A stretch of DNA of 10,304 bases, from positions 1-10,304 of the forward strand of contig NZ_JAWWCF010000109.1 of the NCBI RefSeq assembly GCF_033720595.1. Reading direction: 5' to 3'. A model generated the notes under the pieces. It made no database searches, had not been told where the DNA came from, and was given only the letters and a program-made list of their open reading frames with translations. This stretch comes from Lishizhenia sp033720595 (GTDB taxonomy: Bacteria > Bacteroidota > Bacteroidia > Flavobacteriales_D > Crocinitomicaceae). Shown piece after piece: positions 1 through 6,779 of this stretch (positions are counted from its first letter, which is position 1; every line of letters begins with the position of its first letter). Position numbers and translations under genes: made by a program.

Positions 1-660
1 GATAAAAAACTCTTGTTAGAAGAGTTCAAAGAAGAAACACATAAAGCCATTGATAGGGGGATTTCTTTAAATCCAATTTTAAACTCCTTTCAATCTACAG
101 TACGCCAATACAACATATCCAAAGAGATCATAGACACCTTTTTACATTCTATGGAAATGGATTTGACCAAAGAATTTTACAGCCAAGAAAAGTATGAGCA
201 ATACATTCTAGGTTCCGCAGAGGTAGTAGGATTGATGTGTTTAAAGGTATTCGTGCGTGGTGATGAAGCGGAGTATGAACGCTTAAAATCTCCAGCCATG
301 AAGTTGGGATCCGCTTTCCAAAAAATCAATTTCTTAAGAGATTTAAAAGCAGATTACCACGAGTTAGGGAGAACTTATTTCCCAGGGGTAGATTTAAAAG
401 AATTCAACGATGTAATCAAGAAGCAAATCGAGGCAGATATTGCCATAGACTTTGAGTTGGGTTATAACGGAATTATGCAATTACCTAAGAATGCGAGGTT
501 TGGAACCTATATGGCCTATATATACTACTATAAATTGTTCAAAAAAATCAAAGAAACACCGGCTAAGGTGATCTTAAATCAACGTATTCGTATTCCTAAC
601 AACAGAAAATACGGGCTTTTTATATCTTCTTATCTCAGACATAGTCTTAACTTAGTGTAA
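1..660 (+). CDS. crtB: Phytoene synthase (squalene/phytoene synthase family), 5'-truncated by window edge
   Basis: The frame is open from base 1 (DKKLLLEEFKEE...), so the gene starts upstream; 219 residues plus the stop are visible. By family knowledge this enzyme joins two geranylgeranyl diphosphates head to head to give phytoene, the first committed carotenoid step, at the cytoplasmic membrane face. Seen here is the second aspartate-rich motif, NFLRDLKAD (bases 328-354, a DxxxD that binds Mg-diphosphate), preceded by the GSAFQKIN helix. The C-terminal helical part (GYNGIMQLPKNARFG, YYYKLFKKI) is typical of Bacteroidota CrtB. Family members are about 280 residues long, so roughly 60 residues are missing, including the first aspartate motif. 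The in-frame TTG at 13 is not a credible start. Only three bases separate it from idi, so the two are probably co-transcribed, and crtI is likely to lie upstream. A squalene synthase relative is the main alternative. Confidence 0.9.
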   Translation, partial: DKKLLLEEFKEETHKAIDRGISLNPILNSFQSTVRQYNISKEIIDTFLHSMEMDLTKEFYSQEKYEQYILGSAEVVGLMCLKVFVRGDEAEYERLKSPAMKLGSAFQKINFLRDLKADYHELGRTYFPGVDLKEFNDVIKKQIEADIAIDFELGYNGIMQLPKNARFGTYMAYIYYYKLFKKIKETPAKVILNQRIRIPNNRKYGLFISSYLRHSLNLV

Positions 661-663
661 TAG

Positions 664-1188
664 ATGAGCGAACAGATTATTTTAGTTGACGAGGAGAATA
701 ATTTTTTAGGTGAAATGGAGAAAATGGAGGTGCACGAAAAAGGGCTCCTTCATCGTGCTTTCTCGGTAATGATTTTCAACGATAAAAGAGAGGTTTTAAT
801 TCATAAACGCGCCAGTGATAAGTATCATTGCGGTGGTTTGTGGACCAATGCCTGTTGTTCTCATCCTAGAAAAGATGAAACGATAGTAGAAGCCGGAAAA
901 AGACGTTTACAAGAGGAGATGGGATTTAGTTTACCAGAACTTAAGGAGCATCATTCGTTTATATACAAAGCACCCTTTGCCAATGGTTTAACCGAACACG
1001 AACTCGATTTCTTACTTACAGGAAGATACAATGCAGCTCCACTTCCGAATCCGGAAGAGGTAGAAGATTGGAAGTACATAAACGTCCAAGATCTACGAAA
1101 AGATATAGCTTTGCATCCTGACGATTATACACCATGGTTTCGCATCATCATGGATGAACATTTGGAAAAAATAATGGCAGGATTATAG
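664..1188 (+). CDS. idi: Isopentenyl-diphosphate delta-isomerase, type 1 (Nudix)
   Basis: A complete 174-residue protein, the usual length of type 1 Idi. It interconverts IPP and DMAPP, balancing the C5 units used for GGPP and carotenoids. Visible are the His metal ligands H24 and H30, the W60-TNACCSHP segment with the catalytic Cys (C65 by alignment to E. coli Cys67) and metal ligand H67, a degenerate Nudix box around residues 70-90 (ETIVEAGKRRLQEEMGF), and the EHE motif E111/E113 that supplies the second acid pair. The ATG at 664 follows the crtB stop by three bases, which strongly implies co-transcription and possibly translational coupling; no clear Shine-Dalgarno sequence is present, as is usual in this phylum. 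Its position directly after crtB suggests isoprenoid supply to carotenoid synthesis. Confidence 0.95.
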   Translation: MSEQIILVDEENNFLGEMEKMEVHEKGLLHRAFSVMIFNDKREVLIHKRASDKYHCGGLWTNACCSHPRKDETIVEAGKRRLQEEMGFSLPELKEHHSFIYKAPFANGLTEHELDFLLTGRYNAAPLPNPEEVEDWKYINVQDLRKDIALHPDDYTPWFRIIMDEHLEKIMAGL

Positions 1189-1205
1189 ACCTGTTAGATG
1201 AATAT

Positions 1206-1616
1206 ATGAGATTGAAAATCTGTAGAAGAGAAACGTTTAACGCCGCACATAGATTAAACAATCCAAAGTGGGATGAACAAACCAATTTGGAAGTATTTGG
1301 AAAATGTAATTCTCCCAACTATCACGGGCACAATTACGTACTCGAAACCTATGTAAGTGGCGAGCCAGATCCTGAAACGGGATACCTGATGGATTTGAAA
1401 GTTTTAAAAGAAATTATTAGAGGAGAAGTGTGTGAACGCTTTGATCATAAAAACTTGAACTTAGATACGGAGGAATTCAAAAATTTAAACCCTACTGCGG
1501 AGAATATAGTAATGGTTTGTTACCGTTTATTGCGCGAAAAAATTGACCCTAAATTGGGATTGTATTTAAGGTTGTATGAAACGCAAAAGAACTGGGTAGA
1601 ATACGGAGAAGAATAA
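1206..1616 (+). CDS. 6-pyruvoyl-tetrahydropterin synthase, PTPS-II (eukaryote-like) type
   Basis: A complete 136-residue protein. By family knowledge PTPS converts 7,8-dihydroneopterin triphosphate to 6-pyruvoyl-tetrahydropterin, the precursor of biopterin-type cofactors; the sister enzyme QueD makes 6-carboxy-tetrahydropterin for queuosine. Zinc ligands H15, H40 and H42 are present, as are the catalytic triad C34, D80 and H81 and the pterin-anchoring E125 in YET. Spacing between these residues equals that of mammalian PTPS (Cys42, Asp88, His89, Glu133 numbering). The active-site motif is C-x5-HGH (CNSPNYHGH) rather than the C-x3-HGH of ordinary QueD, so PTPS activity or a dual role is more likely than pure QueD. 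It lies 17 bases after idi and 68 before the photolyase, same strand. The actual product in this organism is inferred. Confidence 0.88.
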   Translation: MRLKICRRETFNAAHRLNNPKWDEQTNLEVFGKCNSPNYHGHNYVLETYVSGEPDPETGYLMDLKVLKEIIRGEVCERFDHKNLNLDTEEFKNLNPTAENIVMVCYRLLREKIDPKLGLYLRLYETQKNWVEYGEE

Positions 1617-1684
1617 AATATTTCTAAAGCCGAACTTTTCTTTGAAACGGGTGTTAATCAAGCGACACGAGAAAGTACAGAGAG

Positions 1685-2980
1685 ATGAATATATTTTGGC
1701 ACAGAAGAGATTTACGTATAGATGATAATGCTGGGTTGTACAAAGCACTCAAATCGAGTGATGAGGTACAGCCCATTTTTATTTTTGATACCAATATTTT
1801 GGACGAATTGCCAAAGGATGATCAACGTGTTGTTTTTATTCATCAAGAGTTACTCAGATTAAAGGCAGAGTATCAAAAGTATGGTGGAGATTTGTGGGTT
1901 TTTTATGGGACACCGCAAGACGTCTATCAGAAATTGATAAAAGAACAAAAGCTGCAAGCCGTTTTTACCAATAGAGATTACGAACCTTATGCAAGGGAAA
2001 GAGATGCTCAGTTACATGAGCTTTTCAAGGAGGAAGGTGTGGAGTTTGTCGGTGCCAAAGATCACGTGATATTTGAGAAAGATGAAGTATTGAAAGACGA
2101 TGGTACGCCCTACAAAGTTTACACCCCTTACATGAGAAAATGGAAAGAGAAGCTCAATGAATTTTATTCCTCATCTTATCCCACAAGAAAGTACCTAAGT
2201 GCCCTGAATCAAGTTAAACCCAATCCTATTATTAGCCTAGAGAAGATGGGTTTTGAGAATGAACAAACGCAAGAATTTCCTTCACGTGAATTTCCTAAAA
2301 GTATAGTAAAATCTTATCACGATAACAGAGATATACCGGCCATTAAAGGGACGAGTCGATTAAGTATTCACTTGCGTTTTGGTACAATCTCTATACGCGA
2401 GCTCTCCCGTTTTGCGCAACAACACAATGAGAAATATTGGAATGAATTGATTTGGAGGGATTTTTACCAAATGATTTTGTTTCACTTTCCAACATCCGTA
2501 AATAAAGCGTTTAAACCTGAATACGATAAAGTGCAATGGCGCAACAATAAAGAAGAGTTTGAATTGTGGTGCAAAGGAAAAACAGGTTACCCTATGGTAG
2601 ACGCCGGGATGAGAGAACTCAATAAAACGGGCTTTATGCATAACCGTGTTCGTATGGTAGTGGCGAGTTTTTTAACCAAACACCTTTTAATTGATTGGCG
2701 CTGGGGAGAGGCCTATTTTGCGGAGAAATTGTTAGATTTTGACTTAGCCAGCAATGTTGGGGGGTGGCAATGGGCCGCGAGTTCTGGTGTTGATGCACAA
2801 CCCTATTTTCGTATTTTTAACCCCGAAAGTCAGCTCCAGAAGTTCGATAAGGATGAACGATACGTTAGAAAGTGGATTCCAGAATACGGCACTTCCAAAT
2901 ATCCTTCGCCTGTGGTAGAACATAAAATGGCGCGACAAAGGGCATTGGATGCCTATAAATTTGCTTTAAACAAATCATGA
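1685..2980 (+). CDS. phrB: Deoxyribodipyrimidine photolyase, class I CPD type
   Basis: A complete 431-residue protein. It uses blue light to split cyclobutane pyrimidine dimers in DNA through reduced FAD. The N-terminal Rossmann-like antenna domain begins MNIFWHRRDLRIDDN; the FAD-binding helical domain contains NELIWRDFY (253-261), GKTGYPMVDAGMREL (298-312), MHNRVRM (318-324) and GGWQWAASSGVDAQP (359-373). By alignment from memory to E. coli PhrB, the electron-transfer Trp triad is intact (W285, W338, W361), as are substrate-site residues E254, W257, N320 and M324. MHNRVRM distinguishes it from CRY-DASH. Residues that hold the folate antenna in E. coli (Asn108, Glu109, Cys292, Lys293) are not conserved, so the antenna may differ or be absent. 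The ATG at 1685 starts the canonical N-terminus; a weak AGAGAG precedes it. Its stop overlaps the next gene. Confidence 0.95.
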   Translation: MNIFWHRRDLRIDDNAGLYKALKSSDEVQPIFIFDTNILDELPKDDQRVVFIHQELLRLKAEYQKYGGDLWVFYGTPQDVYQKLIKEQKLQAVFTNRDYEPYARERDAQLHELFKEEGVEFVGAKDHVIFEKDEVLKDDGTPYKVYTPYMRKWKEKLNEFYSSSYPTRKYLSALNQVKPNPIISLEKMGFENEQTQEFPSREFPKSIVKSYHDNRDIPAIKGTSRLSIHLRFGTISIRELSRFAQQHNEKYWNELIWRDFYQMILFHFPTSVNKAFKPEYDKVQWRNNKEEFELWCKGKTGYPMVDAGMRELNKTGFMHNRVRMVVASFLTKHLLIDWRWGEAYFAEKLLDFDLASNVGGWQWAASSGVDAQPYFRIFNPESQLQKFDKDERYVRKWIPEYGTSKYPSPVVEHKMARQRALDAYKFALNKS

Positions 2981-3387
2981 AAATAGGAGAAAAGTTACCC
3001 AATCTTAGACTGAAAACCCACCAAGAAACCATTATTCATACGCTTTCTTTAATCGGTGAAAGCAAGTTATTATTCCTAGTTCAAAGTAAGGAGGAGGAAG
3101 TTGAAGAAATCTTGCTGGAGAATTTTGATACACTGGTAGATGCAAATATTGAAGTGTATGTACTGAACTATTTGTCTCCCAAAGAAAATTTAGAACTTCA
3201 ACGTGCAAAAGAATGGCCCTTCACTTTTATTTCAGATGAGAAAAAGGAACTAACAAAGGCATTGGGAGCTAAAAAGAGCTTGTTGAATAGTAAGCCTGAT
3301 CAAATATTCTTGTTAGATAGGGATGGGAGTTTACAACGCAGTTGGAAAAATAATGCTTTTGACATTCGTGAACTTTTCGGGGCATAA
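2977..3387 (+). CDS. Cysteine-free peroxiredoxin/thioredoxin-fold protein, function unknown
   Basis: A complete 136-residue soluble protein without signal peptide. Its layout matches the AhpC/TSA (Bcp-like) fold: an opening KIGEKLPNLRLKT, a strand KLLFLVQS where the peroxidatic cysteine should follow, a helix, FTFISDEKKELTKALGA (residues 82-98) and PDQIFLLDRDGSLQRSW (107-123). There is no cysteine anywhere in the protein, so classical peroxidase or disulfide chemistry is impossible. Its start overlaps the photolyase stop in an ATGA, which implies translational coupling and a role tied to the photolyase or to light stress. Candidate roles are a structural partner or a chaperone-like or redox-inactive derivative; none can be assigned. 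Confidence is high that it is a gene, moderate for the fold. Confidence 0.75.
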   Translation: MKIGEKLPNLRLKTHQETIIHTLSLIGESKLLFLVQSKEEEVEEILLENFDTLVDANIEVYVLNYLSPKENLELQRAKEWPFTFISDEKKELTKALGAKKSLLNSKPDQIFLLDRDGSLQRSWKNNAFDIRELFGA

Positions 3388-3433
3388 TCCCTGTCTTTCT
3401 TCCTGTGTATCCATTTTCTTATGTGTAATTCTT

Positions 3434-3441
3434 TATTTTTG
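3434..3441 (+). promoter_or_regulatory. Possible -7 element for uvrC
   Basis: TATTTTTG matches the Bacteroidota -7 consensus TAnnTTTG exactly. No convincing TTTG -33 element is found 17-23 bases upstream. The element ends five bases before the uvrC GTG, so if used it would give an essentially leaderless message. This is a single short match in T-rich DNA and therefore weak. Confidence 0.3.
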
Positions 3442-3446
3442 TTGAC

Positions 3447-5243
3447 GTGGAAAACTACAAGGAAGAAATAAAGTTTAAGCTCAAAACCCTACCCGAAAAA
3501 CCGGGGATTTACCAATATTTTAATGATAAAGGAAAAATCATTTATGTTGGGAAGGCCAAGAACCTTAAGCGTAGAGTAACTTCCTATTTTACCAAAAATC
3601 ATGATACGGCGAAGACAAGAATACTTGTGCGCAATATTCGTGATATAAAGTATATTGTAGTAGACACAGAATTGGATGCCTTGCTCTTGGAAAATAACTT
3701 GATAAAGAAGTATCAACCCAAGTACAACATTCAATTAAAAGATGATAAAACCTACCCGTGGATTTGTATTAAAAATGAACCCTTTCCTCGAGTCTTTAGT
3801 ACGCGTCGCATCGTAAAAGATGGTTCCCAATATTTCGGTCCATACCCCTCGGTAAAGGTAATGAACACGCTCTTGGAGCTGATTCGAGAATTGTACCCTA
3901 TACGTACCTGTAACCTCGATTTACATCAGAACAAAATAGAGGAGAAGAAGTACAAAGTGTGTTTAGAATACCACATTGGGAATTGTTTAGGGCCATGTGT
4001 AGGTAAAGATTCTCAGAAGAATTACGATGAGTATATTAAGCAAATCAAACACATTGTAAAAGGGAATATTTCTTCTTTGATCAAGGATTTGAAAGAGAAG
4101 ATGGCACTTGCTGCAGAACAATATGCCTTTGAAGAAGCTCAGAATTACAAGCTGAAAATTGAATCTTTAGAAAAGTACAAAGCTAAATCAACGGTGGTTT
4201 CTCCAGTCATCGACAAGGTTGATGTAATTACCATGTTGCAAGACGAGAAAAGTGCTTTTGTAAATTACTTGATGATTGCCAACGGAGCCATTATCAATGG
4301 ATTTACCGTAGAGGTAAAAAAGAACATGGCCGAAACCAAAGAAGAGATTTTGGCTTATGTGCTTTTGGAAATGCGCGAGCGTTTCAAGAGTATTTCTAAG
4401 GAAGTTTTGGTAGAAGAAGATTTGAATTTAGAGTTTGATGAATTTAAGTTCTTTGCACCACAACGCGGAGATAAAAAGTATTTGATAGATCTGTCTTTAA
4501 AGAATGCGCGTTTCTTCCAAATGGATAAATACAAGCAAGAGAAAATCAAAAATCCAGAGAAGCACGCCAACAGAATTTTAGAAACGATTCAAAAAGATTT
4601 CCGTTTGCAAGAATTACCAGTGCACATGGAATGTTTCGATAACTCTAATATTCAAGGAACCAATCCTGTTTCTGCTTGTGTGGTGTTTAAAAATGCCAAA
4701 CCCAGTAAAAAGGATTACCGTCATTTTAATATAAAAACCGTTGTAGGTCCAGATGATTATGCTTCTATGACAGAGGCCGTTTACAGACGTTATAAGCGCT
4801 TATTAGATGAAAACGAGCCCTTGCCTCAGCTCATCGTGATTGATGGAGGTAAAGGTCAATTAGGCGCTGCATTGGAAGCCTTGGAGCAATTAGACTTACG
4901 TGGAAAGATTGCCATCGTTGGTATTGCCAAGCGTTTGGAAGAAATTTTCTTCCCAGGAGATAGTTTGCCTTTGTACCTCGATAAAAAATCTGAAAGTTTA
5001 AAGGTGATACAACACATGCGTAACGAAGCCCACCGCTTTGGTATTACCCATCACAGAAACAGAAGAAGTAAAGCTGCTTTGGTTTCCGAAATCACGCAGA
5101 TCAATGGTATTGGTCCCAAAACCCAAGAAGATTTGATGAAGGCGTTCAAGACCATTTCTAACATTAAAAAAGCCAAAAAAGAAGAAATAGAAAGCATCGT
5201 TGGTTTTTCTAAGGCCAAGTTGATTTGGGAGTATTTTCATTAG
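3447..5243 (+). CDS. uvrC: Excinuclease ABC subunit C
   Basis: A complete 598-residue UvrC, normal length. It makes both incisions beside bulky DNA lesions after UvrA/UvrB damage recognition. Domains in order: GIY-YIG nuclease for the 3' cut (residues about 17-95, PGIYQYF and IIYVGKAKNLKRR); a four-cysteine region (C155, C172, C180, C184) that fits the Fe-S cluster of UvrC; a UVR helix pair that binds UvrB (about 208-245); the RNase H-like 5' nuclease with candidate catalytic residues D398 (ECFDNS), D466 (VIDGGKG) and H529 (EAHRFG); and C-terminal helix-hairpin-helix motifs (INGIGPKTQEDL, ESIVGFSKAKLIWEYF). Start is GTG; an in-frame TAA at 3426 limits upstream extension, and the first residues match other Flavobacteriales UvrCs. 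It follows the light-stress run after 59 bases, so it may have its own promoter. Confidence 0.97.
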   Translation: MENYKEEIKFKLKTLPEKPGIYQYFNDKGKIIYVGKAKNLKRRVTSYFTKNHDTAKTRILVRNIRDIKYIVVDTELDALLLENNLIKKYQPKYNIQLKDDKTYPWICIKNEPFPRVFSTRRIVKDGSQYFGPYPSVKVMNTLLELIRELYPIRTCNLDLHQNKIEEKKYKVCLEYHIGNCLGPCVGKDSQKNYDEYIKQIKHIVKGNISSLIKDLKEKMALAAEQYAFEEAQNYKLKIESLEKYKAKSTVVSPVIDKVDVITMLQDEKSAFVNYLMIANGAIINGFTVEVKKNMAETKEEILAYVLLEMRERFKSISKEVLVEEDLNLEFDEFKFFAPQRGDKKYLIDLSLKNARFFQMDKYKQEKIKNPEKHANRILETIQKDFRLQELPVHMECFDNSNIQGTNPVSACVVFKNAKPSKKDYRHFNIKTVVGPDDYASMTEAVYRRYKRLLDENEPLPQLIVIDGGKGQLGAALEALEQLDLRGKIAIVGIAKRLEEIFFPGDSLPLYLDKKSESLKVIQHMRNEAHRFGITHHRNRRSKAALVSEITQINGIGPKTQEDLMKAFKTISNIKKAKKEEIESIVGFSKAKLIWEYFH

Positions 5244-5249
5244 TCCCCT

Positions 5250-5273
5250 AGACCAGGTTGTTCGCAACAGTCT
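5250..5273. terminator. Weak hairpin between convergent uvrC and GGGP synthase genes
   Basis: AGAC...GTTG-TTCG-CAAC-a-GTCT can fold with a TTCG loop just after the uvrC stop. The stem is interrupted and no T-run follows, so it is a poor intrinsic terminator. Together with a small TCCA...TGGA hairpin near 5299-5313 it is all that the 70-base convergent gap offers. Confidence 0.25.
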
Positions 5274-5313
5274 CAAATTTGTTGAAGCGCTACCCCTTCC
5301 ATCCTTGGTGGAG

Positions 5314-6042
5314 TTAATTCTTTGCCTTCAAATTCCTTATATCCAATAAGAAATCCAAGTCTTCTTCGAGCTTATTACCGATAACTAATACATTGACAGA
5401 TATTAAGTTTTCCAGCTGTTCAATGGATCGTAAACCACCGCCTACTACGAGGGGTAAGGTGGTTTTTCCTTGCAAGGCCTTTACAATTTTCGGATCAACA
5501 CTTTCTGTGGCACCAGAGCCGGCATCTAAATAAATGAGTTGTTTGCCCTGTAATTCTCCGGCAATCGCCGTATTGGTTATCAAAGAGATTTGATCTTGCG
5601 GTAGGGGAGTAGTTTGACTCACATAAGCCACCGCGCTTTGTTTTCCACCATCAATCAATAAATAAGCAGTAGGAATCACTTCCAAATTCATAGCCTTGAT
5701 ATCTGCAGCATTTTGTATGTGTTGTCCAATCAAATATTCTGGGTTTCTGCCGGATAAGAGACTTAAATAGAGCATTGCATCAGCATCTTCTGAAACTTGA
5801 TGATAATTACCGGGAAACAATACCACAGGAATTAAGGTAAGTGCTTTCAAGGTTCTAACCACAAAATCTAATTGCGTTTTATTCGCCGTACTTCCACCCA
5901 CAAAAAAGTAGTCTATCCCAGCAAATTCTGCCTTTTTAATCAAATCTCGTAAGTATTCAACGTCCTGACTCTTCTCTGGATCTATCAGTACAGCAATCTG
6001 CCCAGTTCTGGCTTTGATTTGATTGAGTAGCCTAGTTGTCAT
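5314..6042 (-). CDS. Geranylgeranylglyceryl/heptaprenylglyceryl phosphate synthase (GGGPS/PcrB family)
   Basis: A complete 242-residue TIM-barrel prenyltransferase. The family links a polyprenyl diphosphate to sn-glycerol-1-phosphate, forming the ether bond of archaeal-type lipids; homologues are known in Bacteroidota, where the downstream product is poorly understood. Visible motifs: the N-terminal DPEK (21-24), FVGGSTAN (47-54) and FPGNYHQVS (76-84) phosphate- and substrate-site loops, LLSGRNPEYLIG (95-106), YLDAGSGA (171-178) and the C-terminal phosphate loop VVGGGLRS (199-206). The ATG lies inside the end of the upstream transferase gene (11-base overlap), so the two are co-transcribed and probably translationally coupled. 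GGPP, also the CrtB substrate, is a likely prenyl donor. Chain length and the presence of a glycerol-1-phosphate dehydrogenase cannot be judged from this window. Confidence 0.92.
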   Translation of the reverse strand: MTTRLLNQIKARTGQIAVLIDPEKSQDVEYLRDLIKKAEFAGIDYFFVGGSTANKTQLDFVVRTLKALTLIPVVLFPGNYHQVSEDADAMLYLSLLSGRNPEYLIGQHIQNAADIKAMNLEVIPTAYLLIDGGKQSAVAYVSQTTPLPQDQISLITNTAIAGELQGKQLIYLDAGSGATESVDPKIVKALQGKTTLPLVVGGGLRSIEQLENLISVNVLVIGNKLEEDLDFLLDIRNLKAKN

Positions 6043-6742
6043 AATCGAAATAAGCTTCAGCGTTTACAGAGATTACAAAATCCTTATGGGTTAAAATTTT
6101 CATTTCAACGCGTCGGGTTAAAAAGGGATTGATAATGTTCCCTATCCAGTTTTCATCATCAATTTTATGCAGCAACAATTGCTTGGCGAATATGATTTCT
6201 TTTCGTCCAGCCAATTTATAAAGGGCTTCTTTTGCACTCCAAACTTTGATCATTTCTTCCGTGGAGTCTAGATCTAAGGAAGCTTTTTCTTTCTCACTTA
6301 AAAACTTGTGTTTTACGCGGTGGACCTTTTCTCTGATGGGTTCTAAATCCAATCCTACAGCGTGGTGTTTACAAAAAGCAAGTCCAACCACATTGGTAGA
6401 ATGAGAAATGGAAATATAACCTTCTCCTTCTATATAAGGTGCTCCAATGGAATTGTACAGAATTTCATCGTTCCCAAATTTGGTAGTTCTCAAAACTCGG
6501 GTAGCCACGTACTCTCTTCTTCGGTTAGGATGCGAGAAAGTAGCGAGTTTATCTAGTTCTTTGGGAAGTAAATTGTGTAAATGTTCATCAATTGGAAAAT
6601 CTTTATAGAACATTAAATGAACTTCCACATCATTGATAGCTATTTTTTCGAAGGTAAACACGGGGAAAAGATAAGAAATCTTTGGTGTTTGAAGGTAGAG
6701 AGCTGTGTGAATATCTATAATTTGATTTATTGGTTGTAACAA
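6032..6742 (-). CDS. 4'-phosphopantetheinyl transferase, Sfp superfamily
   Basis: It transfers phosphopantetheine from CoA to a conserved serine of acyl or peptidyl carrier proteins. All three family motifs are present, counted from the TTG start: P1 GAPYIEGEGYISISHS (100-115), P2 GLDLE with Mg ligands D132 and E134, and P3 WSAKEALYK (168-176) with E172 as third metal ligand. The longest frame starts at TTG 6742 (236 residues). An in-frame GTG at 6661 would give about 209 residues beginning VFTFEKIAIND, which better fits the usual N-terminus of the family; the first 27 residues look unlike it, and the region also holds a divergent promoter. I prefer GTG 6661 but list the longer frame. It overlaps the GGGPS gene by 11 bases. 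Length (shorter form about 209-236) suits an Sfp/EntD-like enzyme rather than the short AcpS type. Confidence 0.9.
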   Translation of the reverse strand: MLQPINQIIDIHTALYLQTPKISYLFPVFTFEKIAINDVEVHLMFYKDFPIDEHLHNLLPKELDKLATFSHPNRRREYVATRVLRTTKFGNDEILYNSIGAPYIEGEGYISISHSTNVVGLAFCKHHAVGLDLEPIREKVHRVKHKFLSEKEKASLDLDSTEEMIKVWSAKEALYKLAGRKEIIFAKQLLLHKIDDENWIGNIINPFLTRRVEMKILTHKDFVISVNAEAYFDYDN

Positions 6743-6752
6743 TTCACGTTTG
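6721..6752 (+). promoter_or_regulatory. Probable promoter of the OmpA-like gene
   Basis: A -33 TTTG at 6721-6724 is followed after exactly 20 bases by CACGTTTG at 6745-6752, one mismatch from the Bacteroidota -7 consensus TAnnTTTG. Initiation would fall near 6758-6760, leaving about a 20-base leader before the ATG at 6780. It overlaps the proposed TTG-start extension of the divergent transferase gene. Confidence 0.5.
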
Positions 6753-6779
6753 CTGCGTTACGCTTAAAAACCTAAATAA

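Noticed and set aside
1566..1748. A 60-codon minus-strand frame spanning the PTPS-photolyase gap.
   Set aside because: Overlaps two firm genes at both ends, Cys/Phe-rich composition typical of a shadow.
1685..2980. CRY-DASH or signalling cryptochrome instead of photolyase.
   Set aside because: The MHNRVRM and WQWAASSGVDAQPYF motifs match class I CPD photolyases, and the catalytic-site residues are retained.
4998..5276. A 92-codon minus-strand frame over the end of uvrC reaching into the convergent gap.
   Set aside because: Phe-rich mirror of lysine-rich uvrC coding; no domain, and its start lies in the uvrC/GGGPS gap without promoter.
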